A stretch of DNA of 35,873 bases from Erysipelotrichales bacterium (GTDB lineage Bacteria; Bacillota_I; Bacilli_A; Erysipelotrichales; Erysipelotrichaceae), in the NCBI GenBank assembly GCA_017532345.1, contig JAFXJJ010000098.1, forward strand, positions 1 through 35,873, given 5' to 3'. How positions within the stretch are numbered: the stretch's first letter is position 1; the number at the start of each line of letters is the position of its first letter. The position numbers were made by a program, and so were the translations under genes. This document shows positions 15,073 to 23,193 of the stretch, piece by piece. The notes below the pieces were generated by a model. That model was not told the origin of the DNA. It saw nothing but the letters and a program-made list of their open reading frames with translations, and made no database searches.

Positions 15073-15372
15073 CTAATCCACTTTTTTATAAAAAGCACCT
15101 TCCCAATCCCAAAGTGTATAAATATAATTTTCTTCAGTATCTCCTTTAACTTCATAAACCTTCATAGTGATTTTTGAATTAGATACTTTACCTAAGTATT
15201 TACCCTTATCTGCATTACTAAAGTCAGTATTAGACTTTAATTCATATACTACATCATCAATAGTTATATATTCATTTTCTAAGCCACTAATCTTCCCAAT
15301 TATGTTACTACTACAAGACGATAAGCATACAATGTAAACCAATAGGATAATAAATAATCTTATTCTTTTCAT
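15073..15372 (-). CDS. Small lipoprotein of unknown function
   Basis: A 99-aa lipoprotein with signal MKRIRLFIILLVYIV and lipobox LSSC (Cys20). The mature domain is about 80 residues, beta-rich in appearance (YITIDDVVYELK), ending IYTLWDWEGAFYKKVD. The ATG follows a weak GAGGTATTA site. Possibly related to the downstream neighbour through its LWDW ending. Confidence 0.65.
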   Translation of the reverse strand: MKRIRLFIILLVYIVCLSSCSSNIIGKISGLENEYITIDDVVYELKSNTDFSNADKGKYLGKVSNSKITMKVYEVKGDTEENYIYTLWDWEGAFYKKVD

Positions 15373-15401
15373 ATTAATACCTCTTTTGTAACTGAGATTT
15401 A

Positions 15402-15653
15402 TTAATCAATTTTCTTACCGCAATAGGAACAATACACTCCATTAGTTATCCTAAGCTTCCCACAATATGGGCATTTATTAGTAAATATTCTACAAAAAAT
15501 GCTAGCAAAAATAATTATCCAACACGCAAAGCCAATATAAGCTTCAATAGTGATATTGTAATTATTATCAAGCAGTTTTAACCCCATAATACCCCAATCT
15601 ATAAGAAAAACTATAAAAGCTATAGCTAAAGACCATGTAGCAAACTTTTTCAT
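15402..15653 (-). CDS. Membrane protein with C-terminal zinc ribbon
   Basis: An 83-aa protein. Two membrane helices (about 5-24 and 36-56) are followed by a compact zinc-ribbon, CPYCGK...YCSYCGKK, with two CxxC pairs that probably bind one zinc. Such small proteins are common near membrane or stress genes in Firmicutes; the role is not known. AGGAGTG precedes the ATG. Confidence 0.7.
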   Translation of the reverse strand: MKKFATWSLAIAFIVFLIDWGIMGLKLLDNNYNITIEAYIGFACWIIIFASIFCRIFTNKCPYCGKLRITNGVYCSYCGKKID

Positions 15654-15690
15654 AAAATCACACTCCTATATAAAGCTATGTTTTCAATCT

Positions 15691-16212
15691 CTAAATATTA
15701 TGTATTTCTAGTTTAGTTACACCCTTTATAAACTCACGGAATTCTTCCATAGTACCACCTGTAATGCTGTTTTTATTATAGATTTGGGCATGATTAGGAC
15801 TAAAAATGAAGATAAAATAATCAGATGATTCAACAAGCATAATAATATTAGTATATTTAAACTCAGAATTACCGAGTGCAGTTTCTGAATAATAACTATC
15901 TTCACTGAATGTTACAGAGGATTTCGCTAGGCCCGGTAGCATTCTTTTTCTTGCGATATAACCATTCAATCTATCCTCAAACACTAAAGCACCAACAATA
16001 ACTAGTGCTGCAAGCCATGTGATAATTGTCTTAAAATTCAAAGTAAATTCTTTATCCCCGATTGGAAGAGTTAATAGTATTGCGATAACAGCAACTATCA
16101 CTCCTAAAATATGTGAACGAGTACTATGCTTTTTACGAATCGTTTTTCTTAATGCTTTCGCCATAATAGTAACCGCTTCTTGATTATACGCTGTTTCAAA
16201 TTTAAAACTCAT
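15691..16212 (-). CDS. YcxB-like membrane protein
   Basis: A 173-aa protein that fits the YcxB-like family. It has a soluble start, a basic patch (KALRKTIRKKHSTRSH), two helices (about 36-50 and 63-80), and a C-terminal PH-like half (VTFSEDSYYSETALGNSEFKY, then YFIFIFSPNHAQIYNKNSI). GGAGATGAT before the ATG. The function of the family is not established. It sits within the leftward array of small envelope genes. Confidence 0.7.
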   Translation of the reverse strand: MSFKFETAYNQEAVTIMAKALRKTIRKKHSTRSHILGVIVAVIAILLTLPIGDKEFTLNFKTIITWLAALVIVGALVFEDRLNGYIARKRMLPGLAKSSVTFSEDSYYSETALGNSEFKYTNIIMLVESSDYFIFIFSPNHAQIYNKNSITGGTMEEFREFIKGVTKLEIHNI

Positions 16213-16250
16213 ACCATCATCTCCTTCAATAAATAACTATATATTATTCT

Positions 16251-16658
16251 CTAAATCTCTTTAGGGTGTTTATATTTGCTTAGTATATGCAATGCAATAA
16301 ATTGCGCAAATGCTGTAGCAATTGACCATCCAAAAGTAAACATGAAATACGCTACATATTCAAATAAATCCCACTCTATAGAATATAGGTGAAATCCTAA
16401 AAAATTACCAATTAATCTATGAAAAACTAAGGCTATAAAGCATTCTGTCAATAAACTCCAAAGTATTGACTTAGGGGCACTTTTTTCTAAAGCATATAGA
16501 ATCATAACAGCAGGAATGATTGGCAATAAAACCATTAAGCCAATCCATATTGGATCTGAAAGTCCTCTCATAAAGAATTGAGGAATTATGTAGAACTGTA
16601 ATCCACAAGTAATTAACCCACAACATATAGAAAGAACTATTTCCTTTTTCTTTTCCAT
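16251..16658 (-). CDS. Small multi-helix membrane protein
   Basis: A 135-aa protein with about four hydrophobic helices and a short basic end (SKYKHPKEI). MEKKKEIV is taken as the start at 16658 because GGAGGTG lies 6 bases upstream; the earlier ATG (16679) lacks a site. No family recognised. Confidence 0.65.
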   Translation of the reverse strand: MEKKKEIVLSICCGLITCGLQFYIIPQFFMRGLSDPIWIGLMVLLPIIPAVMILYALEKSAPKSILWSLLTECFIALVFHRLIGNFLGFHLYSIEWDLFEYVAYFMFTFGWSIATAFAQFIALHILSKYKHPKEI

Positions 16659-16719
16659 TAGCACACCTCCATAACACATTATTTTTCCTTAATAAAAGTA
16701 AACACCACTTCTTCAAAAT

Positions 16720-17253
16720 CTAATAAATTTTTTTTCTTTCAGTCCCATCAGGTCTTTCTAACCCTAAAGTATCATAATACTCATTTGAATATTGTATCTT
16801 TGAGTCATCAAAATTATTTTGTATACTCTTTACATATTCATAAGGATTATTTAATGGTTCTAGCTTTAGGGTTTCTTTAAGAGCATCTAATACTATTTGT
16901 TGCTCAGGAAAGATTTTATTGTAATCACTTTGTATGAATTCTTCAAATTGTTGCTTATCCCAACCGATGATTTGTTCAACTGCTGTTGTACTTCCACAAG
17001 CTAATATCAATCTTAAAAAGTCTTTAAAATTCTTAGCTAGTGGATACACATACTTATCAACACAAGTTTCAGGGTTAACTGCAAATACTATATCTTCATA
17101 TCCACGAATAAAACAATAATGAATACTATTTTCCCATCCTATCACTTCCACACTAATAGGAGTACAGAAATATTCAATTCCCATTTCTGATTTTTCTAAA
17201 CCAATCCATCTAGAATCTAAACTTAATTGGCAATATTTCTTATAAACTGTCAT
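16720..17253 (-). CDS. Possible SUKH/SMI1-KNR4-like protein
   Basis: A 177-aa soluble protein with aromatic-rich N-terminal half (SRWIGLEKSEMGIEYFCTP, SVEVIGWENSIHYCFIRGYEDIVFAVNPET) and a central FLRLILACGSTTAVEQIIGWDKQQFEEFI. The last pattern recalls SMI1/KNR4 (SUKH) immunity-like proteins, several of which protect against toxins. The match is by eye and weak. AGAGGAC precedes the ATG. The stop of the frameshifted gene lies 12 bp upstream. No toxin gene is visible in the window. Confidence 0.55.
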   Translation of the reverse strand: MTVYKKYCQLSLDSRWIGLEKSEMGIEYFCTPISVEVIGWENSIHYCFIRGYEDIVFAVNPETCVDKYVYPLAKNFKDFLRLILACGSTTAVEQIIGWDKQQFEEFIQSDYNKIFPEQQIVLDALKETLKLEPLNNPYEYVKSIQNNFDDSKIQYSNEYYDTLGLERPDGTERKKIY

Positions 17254-17264
17254 AAATAAGTCCT

Positions 17265-17566
17265 CTACTTCTTATTTTTACGATAATTAACAATCCACCA
17301 AATCAACCATCCAATAGCGCATATAAACGCCATATAGCCTGCGTAGATTGCAAAGATAATATAACCCAATGAATCCCAACCAGTTGAAATAGAAGCAAGG
17401 CAAACAAAAGCAATACCTAATACAAAAAAAATACAACTGGTAATAAGCGTACTAAACGCTTCTTTACCTTAAAACATAACCATAGCTGAATTGGTAATAA
17501 AACTATAATTGAAGCAATGCGTAGCATTAAATCAAAGTCTAAATTTCCATATGTAATATCAAACAT
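17265..17566 (-). pseudogene. Frameshifted small membrane protein gene
   Basis: From ATG 17566 (GGAG site upstream) the frame reads MFDITYGNLDFDLMLRIAS and a membrane helix, then hits TAG after ...LLPVVFFLY. One added base in the A8 run at 17424-17431 restores a 100-aa frame that continues VLGIAFVCLASIS, a second hydrophobic helix and a third (AIGWLIWWIVNY), ending RKNKK at a stop at 17267-17265. The restored product would be a three- to four-helix membrane protein. Either the gene is broken, the run is phase-variable, or the base count is a sequencing error. It is the first gene of the leftward array. Confidence 0.7.
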
Positions 17567-17845
17567 ATAATCATCTCCTAAATTATCTAAGGTCTATTAC
17601 ACTGACCTGCTTTTTCGTTTTAACAAATACTAATTCATATCTTTTACCATATTATAACATGCATATACCCTAACTCACTAAATGCACATTAAAATTAAGA
17701 AAGTATTCATAATTAAGCTCTTGATTGATTTAAATATATCACATATTTTCTAAGTAGCAATTTCCTCTTTATATGTTACCTTATATAAAGGACAAGTTAC
17801 CAATATTAACCATAGATTTATCTATTATCTTTCAAACAAAATAAA
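17567..17845. other. Gene-poor AT-rich stretch upstream of the small-protein array
   Basis: No reading frame with a ribosome binding site is seen on either strand here. On the minus strand, TGTTATAAT (TATAAT complement at 17651-17656) is an extended -10 about 85 bp upstream of the frameshifted gene. It is the best candidate promoter for the leftward array, though its -35 is weak. Confidence 0.45.
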
Positions 17846-17864
17846 AAGGATGTCAAGCATCCTT
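17846..17864 (-). terminator. Terminator after the bactofilin unit
   Basis: AAGGATG (17846-17852) and CATCCTT (17858-17864) form a 7-bp stem with a 5-base loop. It runs into TTTTATTTTG on the minus strand, 3 bp past the stop at 17867. Confidence 0.75.
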
Positions 17865-17866
17865 CA

Positions 17867-18172
17867 TCATTCTGATACATCAACTAATACCCTACGCAAT
17901 GCATCATCCTTCATTCTCTCTAATTTTTGAATAAGTTGAGAGAAGAAGAAAGCTAATACCATATTTACTACAGGTATCATTGTACTTGCATATACCATTT
18001 TCACGCAATCTGGTAGTATTTCTACTACATCATAGATGCGTTCTTCTACCATTATACTTCCAACGCGATTCACTTGTTGAATTGCTGTTTTATAGTACAC
18101 CACGTGCACAAAAGCACTAACAGCAATACTGCCGATACTATATAATAAGAACCTCATTTGAATCACATCCAT
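17867..18172 (-). CDS. Small membrane protein next to bactofilin
   Basis: A 101-aa protein. Hydrophobic segments lie at about 5-26 and 63-82, with an amphipathic, charged tail (LIQKLERMKDDALRRVLVD). No domain recognised. It follows the bactofilin gene by 9 bp, has no strong ribosome site of its own, and is probably translated by coupling. MRFLLYS, five codons later, is an alternative start with GGATGTGAT before it. A role with bactofilin at the membrane is a guess from context. Confidence 0.6.
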   Translation of the reverse strand: MDVIQMRFLLYSIGSIAVSAFVHVVYYKTAIQQVNRVGSIMVEERIYDVVEILPDCVKMVYASTMIPVVNMVLAFFFSQLIQKLERMKDDALRRVLVDVSE

Positions 18173-18181
18173 TCATATTTC

Positions 18182-18610
18182 TTATTTATGAATAAATAAT
18201 TTACCTTGTAATTCTGCCCCTTCTTCAATTGCAATGTTAGATGCTGTGATATCCCCATTTACACTAGCAGTAGAGAATAATTCAACCTTATCACGGATTT
18301 CCATTCTCCCTTTCACAACACCTTGTACCTTTACGCGATTTGCTCCAATATTACCATAAATTTGAGAATTACTATCAATAAATAAAGCATCCTCAGATTT
18401 TAAATCCCCATTGATAACACAGTTAGCTACATTAATATTACTAGCATTTACGCCTCCAGCACTACCACTCTTTAATTCAACATTTCTTTGACTACTAATA
18501 ACACCTTCAACTACCCCTTCAACAACGATGCTATCATTCGTTAAAATGTCTCCTTTAATCACAGTATCTACTGAAATAAATGATGTATTTAAATTATTTT
18601 GATTTTCCAT
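18182..18610 (-). CDS. Bactofilin family protein
   Basis: A 142-aa cytoskeletal-type protein. Nearly the whole length is a right-handed beta-helix of short repeats, each with a G or N turn and alternating V/I: IKGDI, VVEGVVEGVI, NINVANCVINGDL, IYGNIGANRVKVQGVVKGRM, ASVNGDITASNIAIEEGAELQGKL. Bactofilins self-assemble into nucleotide-independent filaments and position cell-wall enzymes. The N-terminal tail (MENQNNLNTSF) is polar. Its own ribosome site is weak. It is co-transcribed with the small membrane protein downstream; no wall hydrolase is adjacent. Confidence 0.88.
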   Translation of the reverse strand: MENQNNLNTSFISVDTVIKGDILTNDSIVVEGVVEGVISSQRNVELKSGSAGGVNASNINVANCVINGDLKSEDALFIDSNSQIYGNIGANRVKVQGVVKGRMEIRDKVELFSTASVNGDITASNIAIEEGAELQGKLFIHK

Positions 18611-18693
18611 AATACTATTTACCCACTTTCATAAAAATAAAGAACACCTATATTTATTTTAATACAAATGTTCCAGAATAACAAGATTTACAA

Positions 18694-19323
18694 TTAAATA
18701 TTAAAGCTATTCAATAATTTAATTATATATGGTTTCACAATATCTAATAATGGTCCAAAAACAACTAAAGAAATTATACTCCCCTCTCGAAGCGATAAAC
18801 TAGCCTTAAATGCCAATGTAGGAATTACTGATATACCTACAAATACGATATCGGCATATTGACGAACTATTCCTAATGATTGTTTAGTTTTTTCTGAAAT
18901 AATCATACAAGTGCTTTCTAATGGGAATGAAATCACTCTTAATTCTAAAGATATACATATAAAAATAGCACATATACATTGACCTAATAAGAATAATAAT
19001 AAGCGTAATAAATAATTAGTAACTTCAATATTACCAAATAAACTATATAAGAATAAATTAATACTCCATCCCATCACGATAGATACAATCATTTGTAAGA
19101 ATTGAATTGGTTTAAAATCTTTCCCCTTCATAATTAATTGAGACAATACTAATAAGAAGTTTAATAAAACCACTATATCACCTGTTTTCATGTTTAGTAA
19201 TTCACTAACACCAACACTTACTGCATCATATGGTGCTACACCAATACCTGCTTTCAATGTAAGCGCAATTCCCATACCGCATCCTATAACACTAAATAAT
19301 AATAGTAAAATCCTTTTAAACAT
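18694..19323 (-). CDS. YczE/YyaS/YitT-family membrane protein
   Basis: A 209-aa polytopic membrane protein. The opening MFKRILLLLFSVIGCGMGIALTLKAGIGVAPYDAVS matches the YczE family (G-x-A-L-T/L-K-A-x-x-G-x-x-P-Y/W-D), and about five to six helices follow. The biochemical role is unknown, though some members affect secondary metabolism. The start is the ATG at 19323, with GGAGGTT 8 bases before it; the TTG-initiated longer frame would overlap that site. Confidence 0.8.
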   Translation of the reverse strand: MFKRILLLLFSVIGCGMGIALTLKAGIGVAPYDAVSVGVSELLNMKTGDIVVLLNFLLVLSQLIMKGKDFKPIQFLQMIVSIVMGWSINLFLYSLFGNIEVTNYLLRLLLFLLGQCICAIFICISLELRVISFPLESTCMIISEKTKQSLGIVRQYADIVFVGISVIPTLAFKASLSLREGSIISLVVFGPLLDIVKPYIIKLLNSFNI

Positions 19324-19454
19324 ATATATATAAACCTCCAAAACAGCAGTCTTATATTATATCTTAAAATATAAAAAAAACAAAGATGTTTTAATAATTT
19401 ATTATTATTTTAAATAATTATATGGTAAAATTATATAAAGGGGAGTGTAAAATT

Positions 19455-20369
19455 ATGAAATATTATAAATTATCGAATGGATTAGAGATTTCTCAAATCT
19501 CACTTGGTTGTATGAGAATGTTTAATATGAATTCTCATGAAGTCGAAGAATTAGTTGAAACAGCTTTAAATAGTGGTATTAATTTCTTTGATCATGCTGA
19601 TATTTATGGCGGTGGTATATGTGAGGAATTATTTGGAAAAGTCTTAAAGCGTCGTCCTGAATGGCGTAAACAAATGATTATCCAAACTAAATGTGGTATT
19701 TGTAGAGGTTATTATGATTTAAGCTATGAACATATTATGGAAAGTGTTAATGCTTCTTTAGAACGCTTACATACTGATTATATTGATATTCTATTACTAC
19801 ATCGTCCTGATGCACTAATGGACAATCGAGAAGTTGGCAAAGCATTTACTGAATTATATGAAAGTGGTAAAGTAAAAGCTTTTGGTGTATCTAATATGAA
19901 TCCTAGTCAAATTGAATATATTAAGAAAGAATGCCGTTATCCTATCGTATTCAATCAGTTACAATTCAACGTTGTAAATGCTGGAATGATTGATGCTGGT
20001 ATCAATGTTAATATGAGTAATAGTGCTAGTATTAATCATGATTCAGATGTATTAAACTATTGTATGAACAATGATATTAAGATTCAACCTTGGTCTGTAC
20101 TACAAGCATCATGGGAAAAAGGAACATATTTAAATCATCCTGATTATCCTAAGCTAAATGAGAAATTAAATGAATTAGCTGAAAAATATCATGTAGATGC
20201 TGCTACGATTGCACTTGCATGGATCTTACGTCATCCTGCAGGCATGCAACCAATTGTAGGTACTACCAATAAAGAACATTTAATTAGCATGTGTAAAGCT
20301 ACTGACATTGAATTAACTAGACAAGAATGGTATGAATTATACTTATCAGTAGATCGTAGATTACCTTAA
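19455..20369 (+). CDS. Aldo/keto reductase
   Basis: A 304-aa NAD(P)H-dependent oxidoreductase of the aldo/keto reductase family (YdhF-like). The catalytic residues are in place: Asp in NFFDHADIYGGG, Tyr in the same motif, Lys in IIQTKCGI and His in ILLLHRPD. Cofactor-binding GVSNMNPSQI and IVGTTNKEHL motifs are also present. The substrate is unknown. AAGGGGAG lies before the ATG at 19455; the longer frame to 19422 lacks support. It starts a rightward three-gene unit, 13 bp from the following GNAT gene. Confidence 0.9.
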   Translation: MKYYKLSNGLEISQISLGCMRMFNMNSHEVEELVETALNSGINFFDHADIYGGGICEELFGKVLKRRPEWRKQMIIQTKCGICRGYYDLSYEHIMESVNASLERLHTDYIDILLLHRPDALMDNREVGKAFTELYESGKVKAFGVSNMNPSQIEYIKKECRYPIVFNQLQFNVVNAGMIDAGINVNMSNSASINHDSDVLNYCMNNDIKIQPWSVLQASWEKGTYLNHPDYPKLNEKLNELAEKYHVDAATIALAWILRHPAGMQPIVGTTNKEHLISMCKATDIELTRQEWYELYLSVDRRLP

Positions 20370-20382
20370 TAAGGAGAATATT

Positions 20383-20916
20383 ATGTATTATAAAAAGATT
20401 ATTGGAACTAACCTATATCTTTCACCAATGGATGTTACTAATGAATTAGATATCATGACAAAATGGGTAAATGAAGATCAAGATATTGCTTATTTTAATG
20501 GCTTCTATGGTAATTTACTTGGTAAAGATAAAGTATTAGAAATGATGACTAAATGGAATGAAGGACCCTTCGCTTTCTCTATTGTGTCTTTAGAAGACAA
20601 TAGCTTTATGGGACATGTATCCTTATTTGGTATGGATTCTCATGAGCAATATGCTACGATGGGGATATACTTAGGAAGTGAATACCGTGGTAAAGGATAT
20701 GGGAAAGAAGCTATTCAATTAGTAATTGATTATGCTTTTAATACGCAAAGATTTAATGCTATTCATTTAGAAGTATATAGTTATAACCAAAAAGCATATG
20801 AAACATATAAGAAGATGGGCTTTGTTGAATGTGGTAGATGGCATAAAGCTAGATATCATTTAGGTGAATACCACGATATTATTATGATGGAATTACTAAA
20901 GGATACTCGTAAATAA
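20383..20916 (+). CDS. GNAT family N-acetyltransferase (RimJ/RimL type)
   Basis: A 177-aa acetyltransferase. Motif A is IYLGSEYRGKGYGKEAIQLVI (seen with a tail of LVIDYAFN), followed by LEVYSYNQKAYETYKKMGFVECG, a typical motif B. The N-terminal part (KWVNEDQDIAYFNGFYG) fits the RimL-like protein-N-acetyltransferase subgroup, so it may modify a ribosomal or other protein N-terminus or an amine antibiotic. AAGGAG before the ATG. Its stop overlaps the start of the next gene by one base. Confidence 0.88.
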   Translation: MYYKKIIGTNLYLSPMDVTNELDIMTKWVNEDQDIAYFNGFYGNLLGKDKVLEMMTKWNEGPFAFSIVSLEDNSFMGHVSLFGMDSHEQYATMGIYLGSEYRGKGYGKEAIQLVIDYAFNTQRFNAIHLEVYSYNQKAYETYKKMGFVECGRWHKARYHLGEYHDIIMMELLKDTRK

Positions 20917-21332
20917 TGGATGTAAGGCTTGCAACCTTAGATGATATTGATACTATTAGTAACTATGACCATCATATAAAGAAGGAAGAATTAGAAACTA
21001 GCATTAAATTAAATCGAGTACACATAGCTAGTGATAATACTACTTTTATTGGTTGGCTTAGATATAATCTATTTTGGGATAACACACCATTTATGAATAT
21101 GTTGTATATTCTAGAGGAATACCAAAACCAAGGGTATGGTAGCAAGCTTGTGGAAGTATGGGAGAATGAAATGTATAAGCTTCATTATGATACTGTAATG
21201 ACTTCTACTGCTTCTAATGAATATGCACAACATTTCTACATGAAATTAGGTTATCAAGTAATTGGTGGTTTTACCTTAAACCAAAATCCATATGAAATCA
21301 TCTTATCGAAAAACTTAGAAGATATGCATTAG
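20916..21332 (+). CDS. GNAT family N-acetyltransferase
   Basis: A 138-aa minimal GNAT domain with N-terminal RLATLDDIDTIS, motif A LEEYQNQGYGSKLVEVW and motif B TASNEYAQHFYMKLGYQVIG. The substrate is unknown. It starts inside the stop codon of the previous gene (TAATG), so it depends on that gene's translation, and is followed by a strong terminator. Confidence 0.85.
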   Translation: MDVRLATLDDIDTISNYDHHIKKEELETSIKLNRVHIASDNTTFIGWLRYNLFWDNTPFMNMLYILEEYQNQGYGSKLVEVWENEMYKLHYDTVMTSTASNEYAQHFYMKLGYQVIGGFTLNQNPYEIILSKNLEDMH

Positions 21333-21356
21333 TCATATCTTCTTTTCTAATACAAA

Positions 21357-21378
21357 AAAAGCCGTAATAACGGCTTTT
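21357..21378. terminator. Bidirectional terminator
   Basis: AAAAGCCG (21357-21364) and CGGCTTTT (21371-21378) form an 8-bp stem with a 6-base loop, and A and T tracts flank it. It serves the rightward GNAT unit and overlaps the stop of the leftward M20 gene. Confidence 0.9.
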
Positions 21379-22771
21379 AGCTCTTAGAGATATGTGGTTT
21401 CACGTTCTTAGGAATTAAACATGTATATGTATCATTACCTAAACGCTTCTTTAATTCATTTTTCGCATCTTCAATTAGCTTAGGATTCTCTAATAATGTG
21501 ATTGCTGCATCACATAAAATATCACCAGCTAACATCATTCCTTTATATGCGATATTAGACTTACCTTGTGCTACCCATTGCCAAGAGTGAGAACCAGCTC
21601 CATGTGAGTAGCAAGCAGTATTAATTTGTGCTGTAGGAACTACCCAACTAATATCACCCACATCTGTAGAACCCATACTACATACATCACTATGCTTAGT
21701 TTCTGCGAAATATGAATGAATAGGATTATTCTTAATATCTTCTTTTAGTACTTCCACATCACATACAAATTCTGGTAAGTCAGATAATGTATTAATAATA
21801 TTATATGTATTCTTAAAGCTTTGAGCATATTCTAATTCTTCTTTCGAATAATCATATGTATAGACCTTTTTAAACGAATTAGCTAATACATCTTCTAATA
21901 TAAAGTTAGGTACAGTATTACTTAATCCTTCATCAAAGATTACATCTACATCAGTTTCAGTCATTAATGCTGCACCTTTCGCAATATTAATAACACGGTC
22001 CTTTAAAACAAGACATTTAGGATTAGTAGTAGAACGTACAAAGTATTTTAATTCTGCTTCACTTTGAACTACATTAGGTGCTTTACCACCAACATTAGTA
22101 TATGCATAATGTACTCTATCACTAGATTCCATATGTTCACGTAGATAGTTAACACCTACATTCATCAATTCACATGCATCTAAAGCACTTCTACCTAGAT
22201 GTGGGCTACCTGCAGCGTGCGAAGATACACCATGGAATTTAAAGAACATGGCAATACAGCTTTGAGAAGAACCAGTTACTACTTGATTATAGTTACTTGG
22301 ATGCCAAGTAAGTGCAATATCAACATTATCTAAATACCCGTCTCTTGCTAGATAAGCCTTACCTGAGCCACTTTCTTCAGCAGGGCATCCTAATACTACA
22401 CACGTACCTGATACTTTATTCTTTTCTAGGTATTCTTTAAATTTCATTGCCCCAGCAATTGCACCAGTACCTAATAAATGATGTCCACAGCCATGACCTG
22501 TATCTTCATTAGTTGTGATTGGTTGATATTCCGTTTTATCAGCCACTTGATTCATACCAAATAAGGCATCATATTCTGTCAGGAAACAAATCACAGGTGC
22601 ACCACTACCATATGTAGCACGATATGCTGTTTCCATATCAGCAATACCTTCTTCTACTTCAAAACCTTCTTGACGTAAGAATTCACACATAGCCTTACAA
22701 GATTTATATTCCTCAAACCCTGTTTCAGCATACTCCCAAATTTCATCAGCTAATTGCTTAATTGTTTTCAT
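21377..22771 (-). CDS. M20D amidohydrolase, AbgB-like
   Basis: A 464-aa metallopeptidase-family hydrolase that resembles p-aminobenzoyl-glutamate hydrolase subunit B (AbgB) and related amidohydrolases. Metal and catalytic motifs are GHGCGHHLLG, the general-base Glu in GCPAEESGSGKAYL, and WHPSNYNQVV. The dimerisation region (SSHAAGSPHLGRSALDA) and the C-terminal DVGDISWVVP with HSWQWVAQGK follow the family. Likely cleaves an acylated amino acid or aminobenzoyl-glutamate in the cytosol. A G-rich GGGGGGG site lies before the ATG. No AbgA or AbgT gene is adjacent. Confidence 0.88.
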   Translation of the reverse strand: MKTIKQLADEIWEYAETGFEEYKSCKAMCEFLRQEGFEVEEGIADMETAYRATYGSGAPVICFLTEYDALFGMNQVADKTEYQPITTNEDTGHGCGHHLLGTGAIAGAMKFKEYLEKNKVSGTCVVLGCPAEESGSGKAYLARDGYLDNVDIALTWHPSNYNQVVTGSSQSCIAMFFKFHGVSSHAAGSPHLGRSALDACELMNVGVNYLREHMESSDRVHYAYTNVGGKAPNVVQSEAELKYFVRSTTNPKCLVLKDRVINIAKGAALMTETDVDVIFDEGLSNTVPNFILEDVLANSFKKVYTYDYSKEELEYAQSFKNTYNIINTLSDLPEFVCDVEVLKEDIKNNPIHSYFAETKHSDVCSMGSTDVGDISWVVPTAQINTACYSHGAGSHSWQWVAQGKSNIAYKGMMLAGDILCDAAITLLENPKLIEDAKNELKKRLGNDTYTCLIPKNVKPHISKS

Positions 22772-22855
22772 TGTACTACCCCCCCAATAATTAATATATA
22801 TGTAAATATATCACTCTTTTTATTACTTCTCAATAATTAATTATTTATTTCACAA

Positions 22856-23068
22856 TTATTCAACTATCTCATACTCAGGTATATGTTTGTATAGTACCTT
22901 TTTTCCATCTTCTATAGCATTGATATCATAGAATACATCCTCATCATTACCAAATATACCATATGCATCAACTATTCTAATTTCACCATTCATTAATGTT
23001 TTACTAACACCATTATCAAAATAAAACTTGACTTTATCATTTATTTTATATTTAGGCTTACCAATCAT
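22856..23068 (-). CDS. Small protein of unknown function
   Basis: A 70-aa acidic protein, MIGKPKYKINDKVKFYFDN...EYEIVE. The beta-strand-rich pattern (INDKVKFYF, EIRIVDAYGIF, VFYDI, HIPEYEIV) suggests a small SH3-like barrel of the KOW/DUF type, read by eye only. A strong AGGAGGT before the ATG supports it as a real gene. It is followed by no clear hairpin and lies alone between M20 and the reductase. Confidence 0.65.
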   Translation of the reverse strand: MIGKPKYKINDKVKFYFDNGVSKTLMNGEIRIVDAYGIFGNDEDVFYDINAIEDGKKVLYKHIPEYEIVE

Positions 23069-23154
23069 TTAATTTACCTCCTATTATTCATCACTAATAA
23101 TTGCATGTAGAATATGTTGTATTTATTATACTATACATATCATATAAGCACAAA

Positions 23155-23178
23155 AAAAGTCCGATTACTCGGACTTTT
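23155..23178. terminator. Terminator after the FAD/FMN reductase
   Basis: AAAAGTCCGA and TCGGACTTTT form a 10-bp stem with a TTAC loop. It runs into TTTGTGC on the minus strand. Confidence 0.88.
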
Positions 23179-23193
23179 AATAACTAACTATTA

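Noticed and set aside
16471-16716. Alternative 81-aa leftward frame over the 16251-16658 gene
   Set aside because: Poor composition and no own site; the overlapping membrane protein has GGAGGTG.
17567-17845. Hidden small RNA or gene in the AT-rich gap
   Set aside because: No coding frame with a site and no strong structured element apart from a possible promoter.
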